Of a stretch of 64,000 bases of DNA, positions 47,779 through 55,876 are shown one piece after another. Source of the stretch: a bacterium (GTDB taxonomy: Bacteria; UBP14; UBA6098; JAFGQG01). The stretch is taken from positions 16,350 through 80,349 of the forward strand of contig JAFGQG010000037.1 of assembly GCA_016935765.1 (NCBI GenBank). The letters run 5' to 3'. Both the position numbers and the translations under genes were made by a program. The stretch's first letter is position 1. Each line of letters begins with the position of its first letter. The notes below the pieces were generated by a model, which worked only from the letters and a program-made list of their open reading frames with translations, was not told the DNA's origin and ran no database searches.

Positions 47779-48345
47779 ATGAGTATCGAAATTATAAAGT
47801 CACGTTCTCTCCATAGCGCAAAATCTTTCGGTCCTATAGTGATTCTCTGGTCCGAACATCATGGAGAACCAAAGATCACCAGGATCGTTCTCTCTACACC
47901 TAAGCATTCAGCGAACGAGTTACTCGCAAAATATTACCCGCATACTATCAAGGATTCATGTTCAGTTATCGACAGGGTCGCAGAGAGAATGGAAGCATTT
48001 CTTGCCGGGGGAGGTATTCGATTCTCTCTGGAATCAGTCAGAATGGATCTCTGCAAGGATTTTCAGAGGAGAGTTTTAGTCGAAGAACATAGCATTCCCC
48101 GCGGAAGAGTCAGCAGCTACCACCGGATCGCTCAACGTGTGGGAAACCCTCGAGCTGCTCGAGCAGTGGGAACAGCCCTGGCAAAAAACCCGTTCCCAAT
48201 AATTATCCCATGCCATAGAGTAGTCCGTTCAGACGGTACACTTGGTGGATACTACGGCGGAGTTAAAATGAAGAAAACTCTGCTGGAAATGGAAGGAATT
48301 GAATTCAACCTGAAAGGCAAAATAATAAGCCAGTTCTTCTACTGA
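47779..48345 (+). CDS. ogt: Methylated-DNA-protein-cysteine methyltransferase
   Basis: A 188-residue protein from the ATG at 47779; a GTG at 47692 would extend it by 29 atypical residues. The C-terminal domain has SIPRGRVSSYHRIAQRVG, NPRAARAVGTALAKNPFP and the active-site IIPCHRVV (Cys about 145), then GGYYGGVKMKKTLLEMEG. It removes O6-alkyl groups from guanine by suicide transfer to Cys. The N-terminal domain is short and Ada/Ogt-like without metal-binding Cys. A consensus promoter directly touches the start codon, so which start is used is unclear. Confidence 0.87.
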   Translation: MSIEIIKSRSLHSAKSFGPIVILWSEHHGEPKITRIVLSTPKHSANELLAKYYPHTIKDSCSVIDRVAERMEAFLAGGGIRFSLESVRMDLCKDFQRRVLVEEHSIPRGRVSSYHRIAQRVGNPRAARAVGTALAKNPFPIIIPCHRVVRSDGTLGGYYGGVKMKKTLLEMEGIEFNLKGKIISQFFY

Positions 48346-48698
48346 TTCGGTATTTCCAAATGGATTAAAATCGCATTTTCTACAAACTGCATTCTATGGG
48401 AAGGTATTTCTCCTAATCGTTTAAGTAGCCGTTTTTTGTCAATTATCCTGATTTGATTGCATTTTATTTTTGAATCTTTGTGCAGAACCGATTCTTTCGA
48501 CGGAATAAAAACCTCAAAAGGATATACCTTTCCTGTTGCTGAAGTTATTGGAATAACCGTCACTGTATCAGCATATTGATTATTTAGATCATTCGATATT
48601 ATAAGTGCTGGTCTGGTCTTATTGATCTCAGCTCCTAAAGTCGGTTCTAGATTCACTAAAAAAAACTCTCCCCTTTTGGGAAAATCATTTAATCCCAT
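48339..48698 (-). CDS. mazF: MazF/PemK-family toxin
   Basis: A 119-residue protein with the MazF/PemK pattern: KRGEFFLVNLEPTLGAEINKTRPALIISND, TVTVIPITSATGKVYPFEVFI and KCNQIRIIDKKRL near the C-terminus. MazF toxins are ribosome-independent, sequence-specific mRNA interferases. The Arg of KTRPALI and the Ser/Thr of ITSAT sit where catalytic residues are expected. It overlaps the antitoxin gene by ten bases. The frame is intact. Its 3' end overlaps the convergent alkyltransferase gene by seven bases. Confidence 0.85.
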   Translation of the reverse strand: MGLNDFPKRGEFFLVNLEPTLGAEINKTRPALIISNDLNNQYADTVTVIPITSATGKVYPFEVFIPSKESVLHKDSKIKCNQIRIIDKKRLLKRLGEIPSHRMQFVENAILIHLEIPNQ

Positions 48699-48910
48699 TT
48701 TTCAACGCTCACTTTATCCCATTCGTCACTAATCTCTTTGTCTTCATTACTACTTGCTCTGTAACCTTCGATAAGAGCCCTGTTTAACTTTTCTTTCTTT
48801 TCCTGCTCAAATTTTTCTCGTAAAGTTTCTGCTATGAATTGGCTTTTATTGACCTTTTCGCTTAGCTGATTTGCTATATTGTCAGGCAATGTTATATTTA
48901 GTCGCTTCAT
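48689..48910 (-). CDS. Ribbon-helix-helix antitoxin of the MazF toxin
   Basis: A 73-residue protein. The N-terminal KRLNITLPDNIANQLSEKV and KSQFIAETLREKFEQ form a ribbon-helix-helix DNA-binding fold. The acidic C-terminal tail (NEDKEISDEWDKVSVEKWD) should wrap the toxin. This is the MazE9-type rather than the AbrB-type antitoxin. AGGAGG lies eight bases before the ATG. The promoter contains two palindromes, fitting autorepression. Confidence 0.83.
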   Translation of the reverse strand: MKRLNITLPDNIANQLSEKVNKSQFIAETLREKFEQEKKEKLNRALIEGYRASSNEDKEISDEWDKVSVEKWD

Positions 48911-48922
48911 TTGTATAACCTC

Positions 48923-48959
48923 CTGTATATAATATACAGCATACAGCGTGTATAGTCAA
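48923..48959 (-). promoter_or_regulatory. MazEF-like promoter with two operator palindromes
   Basis: The minus strand has TTGACT (48954-48959), 17 bases, then TATATT (48931-48936). A perfect CTGTATA-N3-TATACAG (48923-48939) covers the -10 box and ATACA-GCG-TGTAT (48941-48953) fills the spacer. An RHH antitoxin would be expected to bind here and repress. Confidence 0.7.
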
Positions 48960-49010
48960 TACAAAAATTATTTTTATTGTGTTTTATGACAAAACTCATA
49001 TTTTACTCCT

Positions 49011-50177
49011 ATGAAAAGCATTCTAACGGTGTTATTCGGATTATACTTATTATTCAATTCTTCAGTATCTCTATCACAGGAAGTGATTCCGGTTCGTGTG
49101 GCGGCGGTTTCGATGTGGTCAGACACTAACGCGGCTTTCAATCTTGCCCGTATCGATTCATTTTCTGCCATAGCGGCTGGAGATTCCGCGGTACTCGTGG
49201 TATTCCCTGAAGCTTGTCTTCAGCACAATCCGGGCTGGGGGTACATTACCCACATACCGACTGCTGAGGAGCTCGATTACCTGCACCGGACTGCAGAGAC
49301 CATCCCCGGTCCATCCACAGCCGCATTAGAGGGTATTGCTGCCAGGCTTGGGCTGACCGTCGTAGTTGGCATGACCGAGGTGGATTCCGCGGGGGAGCAC
49401 TACTACAACACAGCGGTGATAGTCGGTCCCGGGGGATACATCGGCAAGTACCGCAAGGTCAATCTCTGGGACGCGTCATCATTGGGGAACGAGCATCTCT
49501 GCTGGGATTATGGAGACCGGGGTTACGCGGCATTCGATACTCCGGCAGGCAGGATCGGGATACTTATCTGCGCTGATATGCGGATTGATGAAGCCATCGA
49601 TTCGGTAGTTGCTCTTGGAGCAGAAATGATCGCCGCTCTCTCGGGTTGGCCTGTTGCCGCGAGGGTTGTTTACTTATCGACAACGGAGAACGTGGCAATC
49701 AGGTCCGGGAAGCCGCTCGCGGTGGGTCCACAGGTGGGCGAAGCGCCTAACGCGACATTCGGCGGAATCGCAAGAATACTCGACGAAACTGGTAGTCCAC
49801 TCTCGGAAACACCGGCAGACTCAGAAGGCGTCGCTTGCGCAACCGTGCATATTTCCACCGGAATTAACCAGTCAACTGCAATTCGACCTACGGATTTTCA
49901 CATAACTGCATACCCGAATCCGTTTAACTCGATTGTTCGTATTGATATTGCAGGGCTTGCCCCGTGTGGTGTTGAAGACTATCATACCAGGGTGAAGATT
50001 TACGATATCAATGGGAAATTGGTTTTTAGTGACAGGCAGGGATGCCTGTCCATACAAGGCAAGGAGGCCTGTCTATACAAATGGCAACCTGCTCCCAATC
50101 TCCCTAATAGCGCGTATTTTATTGTTGCAACGTGTGGAAAAACCCACTCATGCACTAAAGTGTTATATCTTAAATGA
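49011..50177 (+). CDS. Secreted nitrilase-superfamily amidohydrolase with sorting domain
   Basis: A 388-residue protein with a signal peptide (cleavage near SLSQ, about residue 23). The nitrilase fold shows all three catalytic residues: Glu 67 in FPEACL, Lys 149 in GKYRKVNLW and Cys 187 in ILICADM. Residues about 298-388 are a type A sorting domain (AYPNPFNSIVRID ... KVLYLK). A nitrilase is normally cytoplasmic, so a secreted one addressed by T9SS is unusual. It would hydrolyse an amide or nitrile outside the cell; the substrate is unknown. The ATG follows ATTTTACTCCT, a poor ribosome site. A palindromic DNA segment lies inside the sorting-domain code (50031-50050). Confidence 0.84.
   Translation: MKSILTVLFGLYLLFNSSVSLSQEVIPVRVAAVSMWSDTNAAFNLARIDSFSAIAAGDSAVLVVFPEACLQHNPGWGYITHIPTAEELDYLHRTAETIPGPSTAALEGIAARLGLTVVVGMTEVDSAGEHYYNTAVIVGPGGYIGKYRKVNLWDASSLGNEHLCWDYGDRGYAAFDTPAGRIGILICADMRIDEAIDSVVALGAEMIAALSGWPVAARVVYLSTTENVAIRSGKPLAVGPQVGEAPNATFGGIARILDETGSPLSETPADSEGVACATVHISTGINQSTAIRPTDFHITAYPNPFNSIVRIDIAGLAPCGVEDYHTRVKIYDINGKLVFSDRQGCLSIQGKEACLYKWQPAPNLPNSAYFIVATCGKTHSCTKVLYLK
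50031..50050 (+). repeat. Palindrome inside the nitrilase sorting-domain coding region
   Basis: GACAGGCA-GGGA-TGCCTGTC has perfect 8-bp arms. About 60 bases around it (50027-50086) are closely repeated at 56956-57015 in the esterase gene. Confidence 0.7.
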
Positions 50178-50194
50178 CCGTATTAGAAAAATTT

Positions 50195-50223
50195 TTGACA
50201 TAACACAAACTTTTAGTTATTAT
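50195..50223 (+). promoter_or_regulatory. Consensus-like promoter for beta-helix gene
   Basis: TTGACA, 17 bases, TATTAT, about 30 bases before the start at 50254. Confidence 0.7.
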
Positions 50224-50253
50224 ATTGTTGAACTTATAAAAGGGGAGGTTGAT

Positions 50254-52128
50254 ATGGTGAAGTCAAATTTTGTTGCTGTAGCTATAACTGCAGCGATTAT
50301 CCTTCTGAGTTTCTCACATCTGCATGGATGGGATGGACCATGCTGGTATGTTGATGCTATAAATGGGGACAATACGCTTGGTGATGGTGGTCCTCCCGAC
50401 ATTCCGGATCATCCTTTTTATGACCCGGAGTTTCCCGGGCACCGTCCGTGGAAAACTATTACCTACGCTCTGAGTCAATACGATATTGGAATAGTGCTTT
50501 CGGGGGATACTATTTTCATATCACCGGGAACTTATGACCATGGAACTGTGATGGGGATACCGCACGAAACCTTTCCGCTGGAGCTCAGACCGGGTGTCAG
50601 TTTAATCGGGTCCGGTTTTCCTGACCCCACCGCAGGTGATGACCCCGAAGTAATTATAGACGCTGAGTATTCAAGCCGCGTTGTTTATGGAAGCAGTATC
50701 ACGAACCCTACGGTTTTATCTGGTTTCACTATTACCAGGGGCGGTTCCGGTGGAGGTTGTATTGACAATGGCGGCGGTATATACTTAAACCTCTGCAGTC
50801 ACCATGTCCTGATAACAAATTGCGTTATTTCATATAATAAAGGCGGTCATTGGGGTGGTGGTATATGCATTATGAACGGAAATCCGTGTATAAGGAATTG
50901 CGCAGTTATTTATAATGGAATCGGGTGCTCTGATTTACATGGCGGCGGCATTTTTATCGGCAACGAAGGTTCGGATGTCAGCATTACTAACTGTGTGATT
51001 TCGTATAATGAGGCAAGCTACAGCCAGGGTGGTGTATCAATTGAAAATCACGCTACTGCTTATATCGATAGCTGCATCATTTCACGGAACAGGGCATATT
51101 ATTCGGGAGGCGGGATAGGCACTGGCTGGGAATCTCAATTATACATGTACAATTGCATTATAACAGAGAATGTTGTATACGGAGATGAAGGCGCGGATTA
51201 TGGGCATGCGGGAGGTGTTCTTTTTGCTAACGGTAGCGAAATGGTAAACTGTTTAATATGTAACAACATTATCGAGACAATGCCCGGCATTGGCGGCTCA
51301 GGCGTAACAGTATGGCATGGATACAACAATAAAATCATCAATTGTACTATCGCAAAAAACTTTTCCTATAACGATCAAGGAGGGATCATTCTCCGTTCAG
51401 GAGACCCGGGGCTGCCTCCAACATGCCTGGAGATTAAGAACAGCATCGTAAGCTCAAACAGCTCTTTATATGAAATGTATATCCAAACTGCAAGGATCGG
51501 CTACATCGAAGCTTCACATAATATTTTCTATGGAGGAGATACTGACACAACAGTTTATAACCGTGGAGAAGTTGGTGATGAGAGTACGTTTGTAAGCTGG
51601 GGATGGACAGAGTGCAAGGTTTGTAATCCGGTGTTTGAAGGAAGCAGCTGTACACCTTTCAAACTGAGTCCCACTTCACCCTTCGTGGATAACGGCTTGA
51701 GCCACGAGGCAGATAGAGATATACCCACCTTCGATATCGAAGGGAACCCGCGCCCTCTGGGAGCTGGCTATTCCCTGGGATGCTATGAAGTAGCTGCTAC
51801 CGGAATCGATGAAATGTTGCATAATTTACCAAACTCAGCTGTTCTTGCCTTAGACGTTTATCCAAATCCGTTCAACTCGGTTGTACATATTCAAATTACT
51901 GCAGTAGGGTCAAGTTACAAGCAGTCCTTTCAAAATAAACAAATTGAAATCCATGATATCAAAGGCAGATTAATCAAAGACTTTGACTCTCCCCGTTCCC
52001 TGTCGCCGGCTTCCAATCCCCTGCTTTTCTCCTGGGAACCATCACCCAACATTCCTTCAGGTATTTACCTGGTCAATGCTAAATGTGATAATTTCAGCAC
52101 CTCCAGTAAAGTGTTGTACTTGAAGTAA
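50254..52128 (+). CDS. Secreted parallel beta-helix protein with sorting domain
   Basis: A 624-residue protein from the ATG at 50254, preceded by GGGGAGG. The frame is open further upstream but overlaps the nitrilase gene. A signal peptide (FVAVAITAAIILLSFSHLHG) is followed by the DUF1565-like start (YVDAINGDNTLGDGG ... WKTITYAL). Pectate-lyase-type right-handed helix rungs follow (ITNCVISYNKGGHWGGGI, IRNCAVIYN, IDSCIISRNRAYYSGGGIG). A short NPxFEGSSCTPFKLSPTSP block and a type A sorting domain (VYPNPFNSVVHIQ ... KVLYLK) end it. It could be a carbohydrate-active or structural surface protein; no catalytic residues are evident. Confidence 0.83.
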   Translation: MVKSNFVAVAITAAIILLSFSHLHGWDGPCWYVDAINGDNTLGDGGPPDIPDHPFYDPEFPGHRPWKTITYALSQYDIGIVLSGDTIFISPGTYDHGTVMGIPHETFPLELRPGVSLIGSGFPDPTAGDDPEVIIDAEYSSRVVYGSSITNPTVLSGFTITRGGSGGGCIDNGGGIYLNLCSHHVLITNCVISYNKGGHWGGGICIMNGNPCIRNCAVIYNGIGCSDLHGGGIFIGNEGSDVSITNCVISYNEASYSQGGVSIENHATAYIDSCIISRNRAYYSGGGIGTGWESQLYMYNCIITENVVYGDEGADYGHAGGVLFANGSEMVNCLICNNIIETMPGIGGSGVTVWHGYNNKIINCTIAKNFSYNDQGGIILRSGDPGLPPTCLEIKNSIVSSNSSLYEMYIQTARIGYIEASHNIFYGGDTDTTVYNRGEVGDESTFVSWGWTECKVCNPVFEGSSCTPFKLSPTSPFVDNGLSHEADRDIPTFDIEGNPRPLGAGYSLGCYEVAATGIDEMLHNLPNSAVLALDVYPNPFNSVVHIQITAVGSSYKQSFQNKQIEIHDIKGRLIKDFDSPRSLSPASNPLLFSWEPSPNIPSGIYLVNAKCDNFSTSSKVLYLK

Positions 52129-52234
52129 AACTATAATCCCTTTCATATTGCACCATTAGTTGATTTTTATTGCGCATTTCCTATTTCCACATTATATAAT
52201 TTCCCGTTAACGAACATTTAGAAAGAGAGGACAA

Positions 52235-52636
52235 ATGTATTTGAGAACTGTTGTACTAATTCTTATGATGATTTGTCTGGTAGTGAATTGCGCACCTAAA
52301 AACCCACAAGATTTAGCTATTATGGCTGGGAAGCAAATACTGAACGATCGCTTCGTTGCTGACGAAGGACTGAAATTCAAAGAAATGACCGTGATAGCGG
52401 ACACTACAGTGGATGGTTCGGAATGGTTTATGCTCTTCTGTAATTTCGAAGCAATAGTTGAAGAAAGTGAAATATCAAGTTTCCAGTATTATATAAGTCT
52501 TAAGTTCGATAATAGCGATTACCAGAATCCAATTTACGATAAAACTCGCTCTGTCAAAACCTGCGATATGAGCCGGGAGAAGTGCATCGATATGATGAAA
52601 TCACTGAACCAGTGGCCGGGATTCGAGTGGGAATAG
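52235..52636 (+). CDS. Small lipoprotein, unknown function
   Basis: A 133-residue protein with a lipobox LVVNC (Cys about 19) after a hydrophobic signal, then APKNPQDLAIMAGKQIL. The remainder is a small alpha/beta domain with paired Cys (TCDMSREKC). GAGAGG precedes the ATG. No family recognised. Confidence 0.7.
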   Translation: MYLRTVVLILMMICLVVNCAPKNPQDLAIMAGKQILNDRFVADEGLKFKEMTVIADTTVDGSEWFMLFCNFEAIVEESEISSFQYYISLKFDNSDYQNPIYDKTRSVKTCDMSREKCIDMMKSLNQWPGFEWE

Positions 52637-52959
52637 AAATAAAGGGAGTAGTAGGCAGTTATCAATTATCAGTTATCAAAGAAAAAAAATGAAAGGTCAT
52701 GACTATGAAAATTCTTCGTCTCATGGGGGTAGGGGATTCATGAATGTTTCCCGCTTGGGTGGGGACAATAGCAAGTTATCAGTAGCCGCAGGTCTTCAGC
52801 CTGCGCTTGTGAATGATCAAGAGAATAGAAAATAGGAAAATACAAAATTAGGAAAATACGAAATTGGGAAATCTGGGAGAATTGTATGCTCGGTGCCGGC
52901 AACCTGCGACCTTTCAACATAGAAAACGGAGTAAATAAACAAACTCGGTATTGGATTTT
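52637..52959. other. Repeat-rich intergenic region
   Basis: No gene is supported. It contains AGTTATCA direct repeats near 52656-52678, a CGCAGG-N7-CCTGCG hairpin near 52786-52804, and tandem AGGAAAATACRAAATT units near 52834-52867. Related A/T-rich repeats recur at 60.9, 61.7 and 63.3 kb. Confidence 0.55.
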
Positions 52960-53856
52960 ATGAACTTTATAGGCGAAATAGCAGGGGTTGTTACCGCGTT
53001 CTGCTGGGCGGCTACGTCCACGTTCTTCACTATCGGTGGCAGGTACGTCGGATCGGTTGTGGTCAACAGGACCCGTCTTGTTGCCGCTGTGGTATTCCTC
53101 TCTACTGCACACCTTGTATTATACGGCAGCCTGGTACCTGTAAACGCTGCTCCTGAGCAATGGATGTGGCTGGGTTTGTCCGGGGTTATCGGTCTCGTTC
53201 TCGGGGATGCATGTCTCTTCCAGGCTTTCGTGCTCGTTGGCAACCACCTTGCTATGCTGCTGATGTCGCTTGTACCCATAATCAGCACCTTGATAGCGTG
53301 GATATTTCTTCATGAATCACCATCATTTGTCAAGATAATTGCAATACTGCTCACTGTCTTCGGCATCATCATGGTGGTACTCGGGAAAAATACTTCGAAG
53401 GATATAGAAAGCAGAAAGCGCTACATGCTGGGAATCCTTCTCGGTTTAGGCGGAGCTTTAGGGCAAGCTATCGGTCTCGTATTCGCGAAGAAGGGGTTGA
53501 TCAACGATCTCCCGGGTCTTTCCGCTACACTGATACGGGTGCTGGTGGCAACTGTTCTATTGTGGATAATTACTTTTGCTTCAGGCAAAGCGCGAGAGAC
53601 GATCAGGAAACTCAGCAACAAAAAGGCAACGCTGGCTATTATTGCAGGGGCTTTCATGGGACCATTCCTCGGAATTTGGATGTCGATGGTGGCTATTAAA
53701 TATACGTACATAGGCGTAGCTTCCACCCTGATGGCGCTTACTCCAATAATGCTGATACCGGTCTCCCACTGGATATTCAAGGAGAAGATCACCGTTTTAA
53801 CTATCGCCGGAACACTTATCGCGGTCGCCGGAACTGCCCTTATTTTCCTGACATAA
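52960..53856 (+). CDS. EamA-family (DMT) transporter
   Basis: A 298-residue inner-membrane protein with about ten transmembrane segments in two repeated EamA halves. The first half contains GEIAGVVTAFCWAATSTFFT and GLSGVIGLVLGDACLFQAF; the second contains ALGQAIGLVFAKKGL and SHWIFKEKITVLTIAGTLIAVAGTALIFL. Family members export or import metabolites such as amino acids and nucleotides; the substrate here is unknown. The ATG at 52960 is preferred over the TTG at 52951. There is no strong ribosome site. Confidence 0.85.
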   Translation: MNFIGEIAGVVTAFCWAATSTFFTIGGRYVGSVVVNRTRLVAAVVFLSTAHLVLYGSLVPVNAAPEQWMWLGLSGVIGLVLGDACLFQAFVLVGNHLAMLLMSLVPIISTLIAWIFLHESPSFVKIIAILLTVFGIIMVVLGKNTSKDIESRKRYMLGILLGLGGALGQAIGLVFAKKGLINDLPGLSATLIRVLVATVLLWIITFASGKARETIRKLSNKKATLAIIAGAFMGPFLGIWMSMVAIKYTYIGVASTLMALTPIMLIPVSHWIFKEKITVLTIAGTLIAVAGTALIFLT

Positions 53857-54124
53857 TAGACTTGAAAAAGGAAAGAAATAAGCAAAGATAAACTGGCAGT
53901 TTGATTAAAGGATTAGAAGGTAATCCATAAGAACTTCGTAGATGTTCGATTATTGTAGAAAATGTTTATAACCTGGTAAAAATGTGGTTGGCGGGATTTT
54001 TGATATGAGAGAATGGAATTCTCAAAAATCGTGCCAACCATGAATATGAAAATAAGCAGGAACAAAAGAATAGAACGAAACCGTTTTCATTTAAGTGATT
54101 GTATAATAGCAAAGGCATTAAATA
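53857..54124. other. Intergenic region upstream of the radical SAM gene
   Basis: It contains a 56-base imperfect palindrome (53985-54040) and a TATAAT at about 54100 without a good -35 box. I see no gene; an open frame across it is an artefact of the palindrome. Confidence 0.55.
53985..54040. repeat. 56-base imperfect palindrome
   Basis: TGGTTGGCGGGATTTTTGA pairs with TCAAAAATCGTGCCAACCA, 19-base arms with two mismatches around an 18-base loop that itself contains GAGAAT-GGA-ATTCTC. No T-run follows, so it is more likely a dispersed palindromic element or an RNA structure than a terminator. Confidence 0.75.
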
Positions 54125-55300
54125 ATGAAAATTATGAAAGATATAAAACCCCGACCGATCACCCACGCAGCTCTATCCATAACCCACCGCTGCAACCTTC
54201 GCTGTAAATACTGCTACAGCGTCCCAAAGGCAGATAGAGATATGGATATTCCAACAGCTTACAAAACAATAGATTTTTTAAATGGGAGTGAAGGGGATCG
54301 GATCACAATAACATTCTTTGGGGGTGAACCCCTGCTCCTTATGGATTTGATGGAAAACATAATCGATTATGCTTGGTCAAAATATCCCTCTAAATTCGCG
54401 TTTCGAGCAAGCACCAACGGCGTATTGATAAACCAGTGCTTCCTTGAATTATGTCGTAAATACAACATGAGTTTTGTCCTTAGCCTGGACGGAAATAGTG
54501 AAATGCAGAATGCTAATCGTATTACCCCTACCGGTAAAGGCTCATTCGCGTTGGTTGAGAAGAATATAGACGCGATACTCGGTTTCAATCCCTATACTAT
54601 TGTGGTGTCAGTCATCACTCCGGAGACCGCCACTCTGGTTTATGATAGCGTGACATGGCTATTCGACAGGGGTTTCAAGTACGTGGTACAGACCCTCGAC
54701 CATAACGCAGATTGGAATAAAAACGACCTGGTAACACTTGCAAAACAATATAAACAGCTATCTCGATTCTATTTTAACGCGCTGGAAGAGGGTAAAAAGA
54801 TATACTACAGCCCGTTCGATGAAAGGATCAAAACGAGGACCATAAAGCCTTTACAGTGCGGGGATCTCTGCGACCTTGCCAATACTCAGATAGCTGTCGC
54901 TCCATCCGGGAGGCTCTACCCATGCGTCCAGTTCATTGGGAATGACACTTCCGAACACCAAAAATTTTCGATAGGCGATGTTTTTACTGGATTTAATCAG
55001 GAAAAGCGATTAAATTATGTAAAAGAGAACTACGGTCCCAAGAAGCCCTGTGACGATTGCGAACTCAATGGTCGGTGTATGAACGGCTGCGGATGCGTGA
55101 ACTGGCGAGCTACCGGCAAATTGAACCTGGTGCCGGTCGTTCTCTGTGAGCATGAAAGGATGCTGATGCCTATTGTGGATAAACTTGCAAACAAACTATG
55201 GAAAAAGAATAACGAGCTTTTTAAGCGCAAATTCTACAGCCCATTTTTCGCTCTCAGCTCTTACATCGAAGATTGCGCGATAAAGTCAAAAGGGAGATAA
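54125..55300 (+). CDS. Radical SAM/SPASM protein beside a small lipoprotein
   Basis: A 391-residue protein. Residues 23-30 are CNLRCKYC, the CX3CX2C motif that binds the radical SAM [4Fe-4S] cluster. GGEP (66-69) binds SAM. The C-terminal region (about 243-345) holds a SPASM domain with at least nine Cys (LQCGDLC, LYPCVQF, KPCDDCELNGRCMNGCGC and a final LCEH), enough for two auxiliary clusters. Such enzymes modify peptides or protein residues. The ATG at 54125 has no clear ribosome site. A small putative lipoprotein gene starts two bases after its stop, the most likely substrate or partner (inference). Confidence 0.87.
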   Translation: MKIMKDIKPRPITHAALSITHRCNLRCKYCYSVPKADRDMDIPTAYKTIDFLNGSEGDRITITFFGGEPLLLMDLMENIIDYAWSKYPSKFAFRASTNGVLINQCFLELCRKYNMSFVLSLDGNSEMQNANRITPTGKGSFALVEKNIDAILGFNPYTIVVSVITPETATLVYDSVTWLFDRGFKYVVQTLDHNADWNKNDLVTLAKQYKQLSRFYFNALEEGKKIYYSPFDERIKTRTIKPLQCGDLCDLANTQIAVAPSGRLYPCVQFIGNDTSEHQKFSIGDVFTGFNQEKRLNYVKENYGPKKPCDDCELNGRCMNGCGCVNWRATGKLNLVPVVLCEHERMLMPIVDKLANKLWKKNNELFKRKFYSPFFALSSYIEDCAIKSKGR

Positions 55301-55302
55301 TA

Positions 55303-55809
55303 ATGCTTGAAAGGAAAAAAGTCACCGGATACAAAGTTCCAAAGTATCCCGCGAAGCATTTCAGCAGACACCAAAATATTGAATTTATAAAAAAGTACGG
55401 ATTTTTAGGGGCTATCCTGATAGCGCTGGAATTGAGCTGCGAGAAGACCGGGACGGTCGGTCCGCCTCCATTTCCTCCAGAGTACATGACCGAGAATGAA
55501 GCCCGGCAAGCTATCGAAAAGGTATTCGCTGACAGCACAGGGATCGATTTCCAGAACGACTTCAGGCTGTATATTCCAGACCCAGTAAATGACACCATCC
55601 TGATAGACGGTTACAACGATTCCCTGAACATAGGTTACGAATACCCATCGGAGGACGACTCTCTTGACACCAATGTTCAGACAGTACTCGATTCAATGAT
55701 GCAGGATGAAGGTCCTTACATTAAAAACTTCATCCAGATGGAGTCAAGCTGGTCGGAATACGAAACCATGCTTTTTATTGATTTCCTGAGAGGTATAGGA
55801 GCGATTTGA
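55303..55809 (+). CDS. Putative lipoprotein partner of the radical SAM protein
   Basis: A 168-residue protein from the ATG at 55303 (GGGAG six bases upstream); the next upstream start would overlap the enzyme gene. It has an unusually long basic N-terminus of about 32 residues (KKVTGYKVPKYPAKHFSRHQ), a short hydrophobic segment (GFLGAILIALEL), and Cys 46 in SCEK, which could be a lipobox. Pro-rich GPPPFPPEY follows, then TENEARQAIEKVF and a strongly acidic domain rich in Asp, Asn, Tyr. The layout recalls the small lipoproteins encoded next to radical SAM enzymes in Bacteroides. Only one Cys is present, so thioether multicycles are unlikely. Confidence 0.72.
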   Translation: MLERKKVTGYKVPKYPAKHFSRHQNIEFIKKYGFLGAILIALELSCEKTGTVGPPPFPPEYMTENEARQAIEKVFADSTGIDFQNDFRLYIPDPVNDTILIDGYNDSLNIGYEYPSEDDSLDTNVQTVLDSMMQDEGPYIKNFIQMESSWSEYETMLFIDFLRGIGAI

Positions 55810-55876
55810 TATTTTTTATTGATAACTGCTTTTTAATATGTAAGTTAAATGAACGAATATGAATAAGGAGGAAATT

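Noticed and set aside
50011..50253. Upstream extension of the beta-helix gene overlapping the nitrilase gene
   Set aside because: The ATG at 50254 has GGGGAGG, a promoter and a signal peptide directly after it; the extension has none.
54013..54207. 64-codon frame overlapping the radical SAM start
   Set aside because: It runs through the palindrome and the other frame of the enzyme gene; no coding signature.
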